From: Vicia villosa
Lineage: Eukaryota; Streptophyta; Magnoliopsida; Fabales; Fabaceae
Reading direction: 5' to 3'
DNA length: 64,000 nucleotides
NCBI RefSeq assembly: GCF_029867415.1
Contig: NC_081186.1
Span: 21,455,915-21,519,914 of the forward strand
Shown: one piece after another, positions 11,540 to 22,588 of the stretch
Layout of the letters: each line of letters starts with the position of its first letter
How positions within the stretch are numbered: position 1 is the first letter of the stretch
The notes under the pieces: model-generated
What the model was told of the DNA's origin: nothing
Seen by the model: only the letters and a program-made list of their open reading frames with translations
Database searches by the model: none
Translations under genes and position numbers: made by a program

Positions 11540-11557
11540 TGGCGCCGTTGCCGGGGA
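11540..11557 (+). other. Primer-binding site of element 5 (tRNA-Asp type)
   Basis: TGGCGCCGTTGCCGGGGA lies 3 bases after the LTR. It is the complement of the 3' end of plant tRNA-Asp, the primer type of Athila elements. Confidence 0.85.
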
Positions 11558-11990
11558 CTCTTGTGAATATTAACTGATATTAGAGTCTTAGGTGTAGTGT
11601 TTGTGTGTTTTGGCCATAGTTTCCTCACGGTTTTGGCCAATTCGCGTTTAGAGTCGAAAAATTCAGTTTTTGAAAAAAATTGTGTTTGATTGTAAAAAGT
11701 TTTTTTCCTACTGGAAGTAGAAAAATCGTACGATTAATACTCCCTTACTCTAGAAGAGTAAGGGAATTCGAGCTAAAATTGCCAAATTCATCGTTTTTCT
11801 ATTTTTAATGAATTTTTTACTATTTTCATAGAGTCAAAAAAATAAAAAAAAATCCTAAAATTCTAATTTGTCTTAATTAGATTAAATTTCGTGTTTTTAT
11901 ATTTTTCTGAATTTAGTTAATCGTTTTTATTCTTTCTATTCGTTTATGCATGTAAGGGACATAATCAGTATTTCGGTGTATGTTGAACCC

Positions 11991-13115
11991 ATGGCTGAAC
12001 AAAGAACACTAACTCAGTTGGCTGTCCCTAATGTGAACTATAATGGTTTATGTATTGACTATCCTGCGGGTGATGCACCTTTTGAATTGGAATATGGTTT
12101 AACACATTTGTTACCTAGGTTTAATGGTTTTGCAGGTGAGGATCCGCATAAGCATCTGAAGGAATTTCAGGTTGTGTGCTCTGCACCTTCCGAACCTTCA
12201 CTAGAGGATATTGTCAAACAAATGGCTGCAAATAATCTTCAGTATCAACAGCAAGTAGATTCTACTCTCCAGACTTTGCAAACACAGATTGGACAGCTTG
12301 CCACTTTGATGAATGCCATGCAGCAAGCTCAAGGATCAAACCAACAACGCTTGGAAGAGCATTCTATTTTTCAAATAGAGTTTCTTTCTGAAAATGTTGA
12401 TGATACTTGTACTGATTTGTTTGCAGATGATTTTCCATCATTGTCTGGTTTTGATGATGTTTACTCTTGTGATGTTTGTACTGACACTAAAATTTGCTCT
12501 GTTTGTACTGAAATTGAGGTTGCCTTGCAAGTTGATTTTCTTACTACAGATGAGGTTGCAAATGAAGTTGTTCATGTAGATGAAGCTCTCGACACCCCGG
12601 CTGCCCGGATCAAACCATCCATTGAACAACCACCTTCCCGGGAGCTGAAACCAATTCCTCAAAATCTTAAATATGCTTATTTAGAGATGAATGAAAAACT
12701 TCCGGTTATAATTTCTTCTAAACTTTATTTTGATCAAGAAAGTAAGTTTTTGCAGGTTTTGAAGAAGCATAACAAAGGAATTGGATGGACCTTGGATGAC
12801 ATTTATGATATTAGTTCGTCCATGTGTGTGCATAGGATCTCACTTGAAGATGCAGCAAAATTAGTGAGGCAGCCCCATAACCTTTGGTTCCTTGATGTTG
12901 TGAAGGATGAGAGCACCTTCACGTGCCCATTTGACACTTTTACTTTTAGAAGAACATTCTTTGATCCTGGAATAAAAGGCGAAGGACCTAAACCACTTTT
13001 TAAGGACGATGAGCATTACCGAAAGCTACTCCATGAGAGCTCCACTTTGGAAGAAGAGAATATAGAAGACCTCTCTTTGGGAAAGGCAGCTTATGTGATC
13101 ACTTATCCTCCTTGA
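11991..13115 (+). CDS. Shortened gag/RT fusion ORF of element 5
   Basis: The start is set at the ATG at 11991, which opens MAEQRTL, the usual beginning of Athila-like gag; the frame is open further upstream. The N-terminus has the Athila gag signature LLPRFNGFAGEDPHKHLKEF. It then jumps, with the gag core missing, to a Q-rich segment (QIGQLATLMNAMQQ). Next comes an acidic linker with two CxxC pairs (12468-12509), then a piece of the RT N-terminal region (LPVIISSKLY, IGWTLDDIYDIS) and a scrap resembling the RT segment TFTCPFDTFTFRR. The RT core is deleted. The junctions keep one frame for about 374 codons. It is unlikely to be enzymatically active. A kept gag-like role is possible but unproven. 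Confidence 0.7.
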   Translation: MAEQRTLTQLAVPNVNYNGLCIDYPAGDAPFELEYGLTHLLPRFNGFAGEDPHKHLKEFQVVCSAPSEPSLEDIVKQMAANNLQYQQQVDSTLQTLQTQIGQLATLMNAMQQAQGSNQQRLEEHSIFQIEFLSENVDDTCTDLFADDFPSLSGFDDVYSCDVCTDTKICSVCTEIEVALQVDFLTTDEVANEVVHVDEALDTPAARIKPSIEQPPSRELKPIPQNLKYAYLEMNEKLPVIISSKLYFDQESKFLQVLKKHNKGIGWTLDDIYDISSSMCVHRISLEDAAKLVRQPHNLWFLDVVKDESTFTCPFDTFTFRRTFFDPGIKGEGPKPLFKDDEHYRKLLHESSTLEEENIEDLSLGKAAYVITYPP

Positions 13116-14105
13116 CTACTCGGGTGTGTTCTTTCCTTTCTCTCACTCTTATTTTATATTAATGTTCTTTCATTGAGGACAATGTATGTCTTAAGTGTGG
13201 GGGAGAGAATCATTTATTTTTTTTGTTTTCTTTCAATTTTTTTTTGTTTTTGTTTTAATTTCAACCAATAAAAAATGCATCTTCTTGAAAGTTTTAGGCT
13301 ATAGACTGATTTGAGTCGAGTTTGCGGAGACGTGGGAAAAATTCACAAGATCAATATCGTTCTAACACCGTAAGTCTCCTGCATATGGAAATCGATTTGA
13401 ATTTTTTATTATGTTTTAGCCTTAAATTCTCATTCTCTGACAGCTCTTGAGTAGTTTATTTCAGCAGTCGGCACCATCTCTCACACACTTTACGCAGGGA
13501 AACCGATGAATATAAGTGAATGTTCCGAAAAGAAAAAAAAAAGAGAAAAGAAAAAGAGAATACACCTTCTAAGTTTGGTGACCCTCACCCGGTCACTTAA
13601 CCCAACGGTTGTGTAATCTTCAAAAAAAAAGTTTTCAAAACTCTTTGTTAGTTGGTTCAGCGGTTTCTGGTGCTGAACTTGGTAGGGAGGATTACGGTCC
13701 GATCCCCCGCAACTACATCTGAGTAAACAAAGGGTTATGCCACTTAAGTACCGGAACCCCGTGCAAAAGGATCAGAGTCACTAACCGGTCGTCCTGCTAT
13801 AAGTGTGTGGAGATAACGGGCTTAATGTGATTGCCCCTGAATGAAAAAGAGCAAAAAGGATGAGTAAGTTAGGCTATTATATAATAATATGATTTGAATT
13901 AGTTTGTGTATTTAGGAGGCTTATGTCTGCATATCTGTGGTTAGTGTTCTTACGATGTCCTTAGTGTGCAAGATTAGTACCTGTCGATGCAAACTTACTC
14001 GAAGAAGATTTGTAGCCTAGGATGAATAACTGTTGATGTATTTGTGCTTTCTTTGTTTTGTTTTTCATTTTGCTCGGAGTGCAAAAGTTCAAGTGTGGGG
14101 GAATT
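13116..14105 (+). other. 3' UTR of element 5 with two polypurine-like tracts
   Basis: No gene. AAGTGTGGGGGAG occurs near 13192-13206, and a near-identical AAGTGTGGGGGAA sits at 14091-14103 directly before the 3' LTR. The second is the likely functional polypurine tract. A-rich and T-rich runs lie near 13210-13260 and 13530-13560. Confidence 0.6.
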
Positions 14106-15177
14106 TGATCAGTGCATTTTGATGCACATTCCTCTACGGTTGTACTTATACATTTCCATGGTTTACTTGTCTTATTTTTGTATTTTATAATGTTTTTATA
14201 TTTTAATTTATTTTTATTGTTATTTGATTTTCGTATTTAATTTTCAGCTTTAATAGTCTGCACGGAAACGATCATATCTAGAGTTTCAGGAGTCCGATTG
14301 AGGCGTTCTAAAAGTCGCTGGAAAGCTAAGAGAAAGAGCTACAATTCTTATGTTGGAGCCGAAGTCAGAATCGGACTGTAGAAGGGCCAGAAAATTCGTT
14401 GAAGTTGCAACACTAGTTTTAGTTAAGTTTCGGGTCATTTAGTTTTGGGCCTGGGTCGTATGTTTGACCCAGTTAGATTGTTAAACGGGTTGCACTCTTT
14501 CCCCTTAGGGTAGCAGCCGCGGTACTGTTCACCATGGATCACCATTTCACATTTTTGGAAGAGCTTGTACGTTTGATCATGAAGAACTAATTCCTAGAGG
14601 TTAATCTGCTGTAAACGGTTTCCGCCGATACTTTGAGGTTCTTATATTTTCCAATTAATCTATTTCCTTTCAATTCTAATCTTTGATATGTTGTTTGCTT
14701 AATTTGATATTATCCAAGGTTAGATTGATTTATTTCGATGGTTGCATGTTCCTATACTTTAATCGCGTTTGCTTAATCCGCGTATGTTTGTCGTGTTTGC
14801 TTAATTCACGATTGCTATATATAATCCGTTTGCTTAATTCGGGAATTAGGAACATACATCACATAATTTCAATTGCGCTTGTATAATTGTTTTTATAATC
14901 GAAAAGGGAATAGAATCCGCTTGTGAGTTGGAAATTATTTGGATCGACGATATGTTAGGAAGCCAAAACAGTAGATTAATCATTTCAGCTTATTTTGATA
15001 ATCACTTATTTTCACTATTTTGTTTAATCAAAATCTAAAACAAACCCCCCTAAATCGATTTACCTTTGGTTAATAATCAACGAGAATCCTTGTGAGAACG
15101 ATATTCGAGTTGTCGTTACCGCTAAACTACCATTTTACAAAACTACTCGTTTTTGATCCGCGCGCGACAACGGATCA
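14106..15177 (+). repeat. 3' LTR of element 5
   Basis: 1,072 bp, the same ends as the 5' LTR, and about 9 differences by eye. Confidence 0.85.
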
Positions 15178-15182
15178 GTGAT
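15178..15182. repeat. Target-site duplication GTGAT (right) of element 5
   Basis: Exact partner of 10459-10463. Confidence 0.85.
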
Positions 15183-17100
15183 GCATGTATTACTATGAAT
15201 GGAATGATTGTCTCCAAGATACAAGGAGTTGATGGAGGATGCCCTTGCGGAAAGGTTGTTTTTTGAAGGATAGAACTTGTGAAGGTGTAGTGTTTAGCTT
15301 GACTCCTCGACACTTGTCTTGATATCTGACACTTGATTGAAGATGAAGAGATGAATTATTACTAGCTTGCCCCAGCTTGTATGATCTTTTGATGTAGGAT
15401 TTTGATAATGTTTGAATCATGGAGATTTGGAATGGTCTGCCCCAGTGTTGATCATGGAATGAATGCCCCAGATTGAAAGGAACTCTTACACCCAATGGAT
15501 TCTTCAGATATTTGCTAGTGGATGACCAACCTTTGCCTTAGTAAGATTACTCGTGGAATTTCAATGTTGAACTTTCCTTGGTATCAAGTACTTACTCTCA
15601 AGTTAGAGACAATTCTGTTTTGAAAAAGATAATGAGAATGCAATGCACATGTTAATCTCAAAAGAAAAGTTTTATTTGTCAAAATGTTGTACTGATACTA
15701 ACACAAGTGACAAGCAACATTAGGAGTCAATTTTGACATGATTTTACAGTTTGTATGCTTTCGGAACGAACTCTGCTTCAATTAGGACTTTTGAGGGTTG
15801 TAACGTGGCCGGGTTCACGGTTTAAGAAACAAAGGATAAAGGCTCAAATTCTACTTAGCCCACCCCTCTTCGTGATGTTCTCCAGTTCTACGTTCAGTTA
15901 GTTCGACACGAGTATTCGCCTTTCAGGAAGGATTGTGATGGATGAGGATCCTTTATGGCTTTGATGGAGGTGGCAGTCACCCTTTGGTGCTTTCGTTGAT
16001 GATTATAACAACTTGTCCCTTGGAGGATTTTTGTTCTTGTTCTTTGTTTTGCTTTCCCTAACTTTTGCCTGGACAGAAAGTTTCTTTTGATATTGGTTTT
16101 CGTTGTCCAGCGGGATATGCCCTAATTTTTGCCTAAGTCAATTGCTTCAAAGCTTTTTATTTTTTCTTTTGACTTAGCGGGCTATTGTTCTTTTTTTTTT
16201 CATGATTCATAACTTTCTTTTCATTCTTTTTTTTGTCTCGTTCGGGAACAAGTTGTGTGACTGCCTTCTTCTTAGTGAATGAGAGACATCCATTGTGGAT
16301 TGTGTTCTTCCTTTTTTGTTGTGAGATATGAGATATGATTGATCCTCTAATGGAATACCTGAAAGTTGAGCGCTCGGTCGCACTAACTGAAGTCTACCCT
16401 GCCCCTGGTTAAGATTGAGGGTTTTGAATTTTTTGAAAAGAACTACTACTCCTTAGGCTCAAAGGGGTTGACGAAGGTTTCACTCCCTTACAACTCCAGT
16501 GTTTAGGAATTGAAACAATGCCTGTATATCGTCAGTGGGATCCTTGTTCCAAAAGCATACAATTAGTGATTCATGTGTTTTTGATTTTTCATCATTCTCC
16601 ATTTTTAGTTGCTTAAGACAAATGAGTTGAATATCAATGAACATAATGACAAAGATGAAATGATTTGAGAAAAACATGTATATTGCATTATTTTTATTTA
16701 TTCAAACAGAATGAATTTCTTACAATGAGAAGTACTTGATAACAACAAAAGTAATACAGTTGTAAATGCTTGAGAAGTCTAAACAATGGCAAGATTGGCC
16801 TTATTCTGTTGCAAATGAAATGTTCTCTGACAAACACAAAGTCTTCATGGTCCACTGGTGGAAGGTTCCCTCATGAGGGGTTATTTGATAGTAGCTTGAT
16901 TTTGTTTGTAATTCTCCATGATTCTTTGTCCGTGAGCTCTTGTCAAATATTGGTGTCGAGGAATTGTCTTGTCTGATCTGATGGAGAGGAGGAATGTAAG
17001 AGTCTTGGTAACCATGGATGCATATGCATGAATGCAAAAATGTTAATGATGATGCAAATTCAGCATAACTCAGGATCAAGGATCAATGCCTCTTGGATAA
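15183..17100 (-). other. Internal region of element 3, non-coding
   Basis: No reading frame with a known domain. Parts are recognisable as the reverse of element 2 sequence: around 15770-15930 (compare 30480-30640) and around 16380-16560 (compare 29880-30060). Low-complexity T-rich stretches lie near 16140-16230. The two elements therefore share a non-coding body with no sign of pol. Confidence 0.6.
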
Positions 17101-17127
17101 TAGCTTCTCATGGTCAATAAGATATGG

Positions 17128-17291
17128 TCGAATCCTCCAGATTCAGAGGTTCGACGTTGCTTTCTGGATAAATAGCTTGTGCATAAGTCAAAGATAGTCG
17201 AACCCTCCAGATTCACAGGTTCGACGTTGATCCTGATAGATAACTGTGCATAAGTCAATTAAGGTCGAATCCTCCAGATTCAGAGGTTCGA
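17128..17291 (-). repeat. Three-unit minisatellite with inverted repeats, 5' UTR of element 3
   Basis: Three units of about 70 bp share CCTCCAGATTCA flanked by arms TCGAATC or TCGAACC and GGTTCGA (17128-17154, 17198-17224, 17265-17291). The middle unit has a perfect 7-bp stem and the others carry one G-T pair. A related single GGTTCGACG is near 17353. Confidence 0.65.
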
Positions 17292-17299
17292 CGTTGATT

Positions 17300-17877
17300 T
17301 TGATAGATAACTGATGTAGAACTTCTGTATAAGTCAAATGTCCCAGGATCAAAGGTTCGACGCCTTTTATTGAATAGAAGAAATCCGGGTATGATGAAGG
17401 TCAAGTTTCCTGTCCCATCCCAATCTCACGGGTATGTAGTCTAGACACGGACAAGTGGTCCCTAATGGTCACTAGGGTCTACAGTTCCCATGGGGTACAA
17501 AGTGTTTGAGGCAACAAGCGTGCCAGACACAGTGTTCCATGAAAGAACCTCGCCCAGTTGTGGTACCCCATGTCAAGCTCGATCATAGCAAGCGCTACGG
17601 GAGTCAACATGAGCATCCACGCTAATCCTATGTGTCACTGGCCTGGGTAGTGGGCCTTTTACCTCACAAAAACCCCCCACCTGCAAAGACAAGCAGAAAA
17701 ATATGTGGCCCCCACGGGGGCCCATAATATAGTCCAGAATGCGAGAAAATAAACATGATATGCAAGCATAAAGTAAACAATGCAAAACATAAACAATATA
17801 TAAGCACACGCAAAAAACAAACAACAAACAAAGGCTAAGATCGACTTGCTAAATACGGACCCGCAATAGGTCTAACG
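17300..17877 (-). other. 5' UTR of element 3, no gene seen
   Basis: It matches the reverse of the element 2 5' UTR (27511-28110), including a shared block around the phrase GTGACACATAGGATTAGCG. No coding potential was recognised. Confidence 0.5.
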
Positions 17878-17895
17878 TCCCCAGCAGAGTCGCCA
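17878..17895 (-). other. Primer-binding site of element 3
   Basis: The minus strand reads TGGCGACTCTGCTGGGGA, two bases from the LTR end. It is close to the complement of a plant tRNA-Arg 3' end, the primer reported for Ogre-type elements. Confidence 0.75.
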
Positions 17896-17897
17896 GC

Positions 17898-18080
17898 TGT
17901 CGCACGCTCGCGAAAATGAACAGAGTCGCCACCAATATATTTATCCCAAAGAGGGAAAGAAATATCAGAAAACCTAGGATGAATAAGAACGAGGTCTTTC
18001 GACCAGAGATAGGGTACGGGAGTCGGTTACGCGAGGGGAAGGTACTAGCACCCCTCACGCCCATCGTACTCGATGGTATC
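17898..18080 (-). repeat. 5' LTR of element 3, first 183 bp only
   Basis: Nearly identical to 863-1045. It is cut at 18080 by the insertion of element 1. The rest of this LTR should lie beyond element 1, outside the window. The last bases, GTATC (18076-18080), are the predicted duplication for element 1. Confidence 0.8.
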
Positions 18081-19667
18081 TGTCATACCCCAATTTTTGA
18101 CCTAAGATACCACCTCATATCATGTGCATATGCATCATTTGCATCTCTAACAAATTGCATAGTTTGTGTTTGCTACTTGTGACTCAGCAGGATTAAATCA
18201 AGAAATCACTCATCATTACAAGTAACAATCAATTAGGGTTTTGTTCTCCCTTCATCTCAAAAGAATTATCTTCATCAACAATCAACATTTGGTCCTCAAA
18301 GTTTCATTTCAACAAGCTCAAAAGCTCTGAATCAACCAGATTAGGGTTTTGACTGAAGACAGTATACTCCTGAATTTTGCTCAGGATTTGACCTAATGAC
18401 TTGGGACATGACCTCAAGACCCCAAGTACATCATTTTGACCTAATCTATTGACTCAAGACATCTCCTACACAAGGATTGATCAACAGTGAAATTTCAAAT
18501 CATCAGATTAGGGTTTTTGAGCTATCAGGGACTAAAATCAGGGATCACATTTGGGAAACCCTAAAAAGCTCCAAGGGATCACTCAAAGGTTTCAATCATC
18601 TTCAAATAATCCCTATGACAATATCCAATGGAAATTACATCTCAATTCAAGATCCACAGTCATCAAATTCATCAGGTCGACAATTAGGGTTTTTGACCTA
18701 ATTCACTTGAACCACTGACTTTTTAATCAGAACATGGTACCACAACTTAAACCATGGCTCAAGGTCCTCCAATAACTCAACATGATCCATTCATACCATT
18801 CATTTGGTGAGGATAGCCTGGTTCATTTGAAATCTCCAGAAACGCGATTCATCTGAAAAAGTCAACTGTACAAGATCACCATTGACTTTTGGGGAATTTT
18901 GGTCAACCATGACTTTTGAAGTTTTGAATCATCAATATATGATATATGAAGTCATTTGATCAAGAAAAATCAAGAAAATCAATCAAGAATCAAAAAGTCA
19001 AAGGTTTGACTTTCCATACTTAGAAAATTTTCTAAGTGTTTTTCAATGGTTTTTTCCAAACTTTGGAAGGGAATTTCTCAAAATTTCACCTACAAACTGA
19101 AAAAAACTTCCAACATGAAGGTTGTAGATTTTGATCCAATAAACAACTTTGTTACATATGATGATTTTCCAAAAGATCAACCATTTAAGAGATATGGAGC
19201 TTCAAAGTTGGTATCTTTTGAAAATTTCACTTGAAATCTCATTTTTCTCAAAGTTCATGGATCTTTTTCACACATTTCCTTAAAGGTCTTGAAGAAACTT
19301 CCAACTAGGGTTTTGAAGTGTGTAACATGAGCTTTCCAAAATGTCCAAGAGCATGAAAAAATATGGAGTGTAGCTATGGCTTTGAATTTCTCCATTAGTG
19401 ACCATTTCACTTGAAATTTCAAGTCATTTTTGCCAAAGTTATGTACCATGTGACCTATAACACAAGTGATGACACACCAATGCAATAATTGAGAGATATT
19501 TTCTGGTTTAGGATCAGAAAGGAAAGAGATAAGAAGCTTGGCAAAATAACCATGGTTAAGTCACTTTTAACCATTTGCATTAAATGTAAAGATTCCATTT
19601 TATCTCTTAAGCCAAATCATCACTCTTTGATCCACTTGCAAGGGCTTTGTATTCAGAAAGCTTGGCC

Positions 19668-19676
19668 TATAAATAG
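19668..19676 (+). promoter_or_regulatory. TATA box of the element 1 5' LTR
   Basis: TATAAATAG in GGCCTATAAATAGAGG, a standard plant core promoter context. Identical sites lie at 52245-52253 and 54486-54494. Transcription should start about 30 bp downstream. Confidence 0.65.
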
Positions 19677-20631
19677 AGGTCATTTCCACTCTCCAAATCA
19701 CACCAAAACCTCATAAACATAGGTTTTCTCTTCCTTTCTTAGAATGCATGTTTCATAGTTTTTCAAAAGAGGTAAAATTCTCAACCTCTAAACCTTTGAA
19801 GTTCTAAGCAAAGTGATGCTTCTAACACTTCCCAAATACCATATGGAAGTTGTTTGAACCATTGAAACCTTCCAAAAACATCAAGAACTCAGAATCACTA
19901 CCTCACTTCCCAAATATGCATAACACTAGCCTTATCATGCCAAAATAAATTCCAGGCCAATTCTGTCCAGGCTAATCATCCAAATACATTCCATATACCA
20001 TATGTGAGCTACCCCAACCATCACACATGGCCTGAAACATCTCCATCATCAAATTCGATTCACTCTTGAAGCTTCTGCAGATCGGGTACCATGGCCATGC
20101 TCAGAAGAATTCAGGTGGTTCCAAGCATCCAAACACCTTCCATAAGGTCCATTGAAGCTGTCCAGATCAAGAAGCAACATCTGTAACACCTCTATTGAAG
20201 AATTCAATCTCCAGTTTTTCCGTTTTTGAAGGTAAGCCTCATGAACTTCAAACTCATACATACATGCATCATAAATGAAAAATTGAGTTGCCATCTTGTT
20301 TCTGCACTATCACTCATCAATAGCCCTCAATCAATTTCATAATTCATCAATCATACACAATTTCAGATTGAATCATAGAATTAGGGTTCTTCGTGTTCAT
20401 CAGAAAATTGATAGCCTTAGAGTGAAAATAAATGAAATTAAAGGTCACCATCATGTTCCTTATGAAAAAACGAGTAAGATACACCCTTCACCTGATCAAT
20501 TTGGTTCAGTTTTGAAGATTTTCAAATTCAAATGGGGATGGTGTTCTTGGCGCGTTTTTTGGTTCAGAAATTTCAAATTCTTGTTTGTTAATATAACTAA
20601 ATGGACGTGTGTATGTTACAAGCCACAAGCG

Positions 20632-20687
20632 TGGTTCAGTTGGCTTTTGTTTTGAGAAACAACCTCCAGGTCGTGGGTTCAACACCC
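20632..20687 (+). other. tRNA-like A-box/B-box pair inside the element 1 LTR (decayed copy)
   Basis: A-box-like TGGTTCAGTTGG (20632-20643) is followed 32 bases later by a weak B-box GGTTCAACACCC (20676-20687), then a T-run near 20704. The element 4 LTR has a better copy at 55448-55502 with the same spacing. It suggests a tRNA-derived insert, perhaps a SINE fragment. It does not fold as a proper tRNA. Confidence 0.45.
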
Positions 20688-21170
20688 TTAGGGACCAAAA
20701 CCTCTTTTTTATCACTATATTTTCTCTATTTTCTTCACAACTTCAACCCATTAATTAACCAATCAAACTAATTCATTTTCATTTCATTTTTTACACACTC
20801 TTTATTTAACACATATATTTTATGAATATCCAAAAACATCACAAAAAAATATTTATTTAATACATTTTTAATTAGGTTTAAAATGACATGTTTTTAAGTG
20901 TTTTTAAAATACTTTAAATATTGTTTTTCATTTGATTTTTCAAACTTAATCATTTGTAAATATTTTGTGATCAAACCCTAATCATTTAGGTGTTAATTAA
21001 GTATAATCTTTGTGTTTATCTTAATTAATTTGATTTCTGTCAAAATTTCAAACTGTTTTAAAACAAACCATCATAGTTTTTCAAAACGATAAACCATTTC
21101 TTTCTGGTTTTCTTTTCAAAGGAAACTATTGATTAAATCTTTTTTGGATTGATCAATTGATTTTCAAAAT

Positions 21171-21625
21171 ACCATGGGCCTCCATGTAGGTATAAGTCCC
21201 GAGCCCCTTTTGTACATACCCATTCCTTTTTTCTTTGTACAATTTTTCTTTAAACATAAAACTTCTTTCAAAACAAAACTTTCAAACTGTTTTCAAAAGA
21301 CGAAACCCTGCGTCTGTTAATAAAACAATTAACCATGTTTTGTAAATAAAACATGGGCCTCCACATAGGTATAAGTCCCATTCCTGTACATGAAATTAGG
21401 TATTTCATTGTACACACACCTTTTTGTATATATCTCGTTCAATTTGTTTTTTTTTTTAACTTCGAACAACAAATCAAAAAATGAAGGTTTTCTTTAAATC
21501 TTCCCAAAAATACCATGGGCCTCCATGTAGGTATAAGTCCCACAGCCCTCTTGTAAATACTTGTTTACATAGCTTTTGAATAAACTCAATGGGCTTCTCC
21601 CCGAGTATAAGTCCCGAGCCCCGTG
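21171..21625 (+). repeat. Interspersed GGGCCTCCATGTAGG repeats in the LTR
   Basis: Three copies of a block close to ATGGGCCTCCATGTAGG followed by TATAAGTCCC (about 21174, 21353, 21514) and a variant near 21588. They are spaced about 75-180 bp apart. The same set occurs in the element 4 LTR (about 55972-56555). Confidence 0.7.
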
Positions 21626-21899
21626 TATACAAATGGGTCATGCTTACAGGTATATTTCCTTCATAAACTCCATTATATACACACACTTTGTCATATATAT
21701 GTAATTGTTCATACTTGTTCATGTTTGTCCGTGTTTGTTCATACTTGTTCATGTATTTGTGTTCATGTATATACTTGTTCAACTTAGTACAACACTAGGT
21801 TCCCCATAGCCTCCTATTGGGCTTCGTGCAAAGAATCTCCCTAGTTTAGGTTAGGACATAGAGTATGGTTTCCTGGTGAAATCGCTCTAAGAGCTCAAA

Positions 21900-22085
21900 C
21901 CAACTATACCATGCCTCTCCTTGGGCTTTGTACAAACGAGTGTCCCTCCCATAGCCTTCTCTTGGGCTTACAATGCAAGGACCCTCGATTGTCCCTCCCA
22001 TAGCCTCCTCTTGGGCTTACAATGCAAGGACCCTCGGATAGCCTCCTCTTGGGCTTCGTACAAGGACCCACGGGCTTCTTATAAG
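21900..22085 (+). repeat. Tandem CATAGCCTCCTCTTGGGCTT repeats in the LTR
   Basis: Four to five units of about 40-55 bp carry AGCC...GGGCTT and GCAAGGACCCT. A homologous array is at about 56840-57010 in element 4. Confidence 0.7.
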
Positions 22086-22207
22086 CATCCCCAATATCCA
22101 AACACAAATACCCTAGGAGATTAGACATTTATCATCTCTATGATAGGAGTATCTCTTCTATATCATCACAAACAATCAATCAATCAATCAATCAACTTAA
22201 CTTTTTT

Positions 22208-22378
22208 GCCACAAGGCTGGCTGATCAATCAAACCTTTTTGCCACCATACTGGCTGATTAATCAAAGTTTTTGTCACAAGGCTGACTTCATTGAAACTTT
22301 TGCCACAAGGCTGGCTGATTAATCAAAACTTTTTGTCACAAGGCTGACTTCATTGAAAGTTTTTGCCACAAGGCTGGC
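22208..22378 (+). repeat. Six small hairpins with hexaloop CAAGGC (or CCATAC) in the LTR
   Basis: Stems GCCA/TGGC at 22208-22221, 22241-22254, 22302-22315 and 22365-22378. Stems GTCA/TGAC at 22273-22286 and 22335-22348. Loops are CAAGGC, or CCATAC in the second unit. The middle stem pair changes C-G to T-A on both arms. Matching units lie at about 57131-57300 in element 4. The 3' UTR array at 50061-50356 uses the same loop family. Confidence 0.65.
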
Positions 22379-22567
22379 TAAAAAGCATCTTTATCATTCT
22401 AAGCACCATAAGTGGCATGGCCCAGGGCTTATAATGAAAAGATTTTCAAACAAAAAACAAACAGATGTATGTGATGATATAGATTAGATACATCGAACAT
22501 TGAGATGACATTTGTCTCTTTTCCTTTGCTTCCACTAGCATAAGTGGGAACTACGATTGCTCTGACT

Positions 22568-22588
22568 TTCTCAACATCCCTTTGAGAA
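22568..22588 (+). other. Conserved U5 hairpin 1, element 1
   Basis: TTCTCAA/TTGAGAA stem (22568-22574, 22582-22588) lies between GCTCTGA and ATACGTAGGCA. A second, diverged copy of the block has stem TCCCT/AGGGA at 22686-22698. Other families have different stems in the same place. Confidence 0.6.

Larger units (their letters stand above)
10464..15177 (+). mobile_element. Element 5: non-autonomous Athila-derived LTR retrotransposon
   Basis: Complete 4,714-bp element with LTRs of 1,073 and 1,072 bp, TGATCA...GGATCA ends, exact TSD GTGAT, a PBS matching tRNA-Asp, one ORF with gag and RT pieces, and a polypurine tract. The gag N-terminus and the PBS point to the Athila branch of Ty3/gypsy. Protease, most of RT, RNase H and integrase are missing, so it depends on another element for movement. 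By eye the LTRs differ at about 9 sites plus one 1-bp indel (about 0.9%), so the insertion is fairly young. It sits in the plus orientation inside the minus-strand element 3. Confidence 0.85.
863..18080 (-). mobile_element. Element 3: non-coding Tat/Ogre-like LTR retrotransposon, minus strand, incomplete in window
   Basis: The plus strand shows the element reversed. A 3' LTR (863-8688) is followed by a polypurine-like tract, an internal region with no coding domain, a PBS (17878-17895) and the first 183 bp of the 5' LTR (17898-18080), which element 1 interrupts. The two LTR copies differ at about one site over these 183 bp. The internal region, minus insertions, is about 4.5 kb. Parts of it match element 2 in the opposite orientation, for example around 15770-15930 against 30480-30640. 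It contains a solo LTR and an Athila-derived element as later insertions. No gag or pol could be read, so it must have been mobilised by proteins from another element, probably an Ogre relative. Confidence 0.8.
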
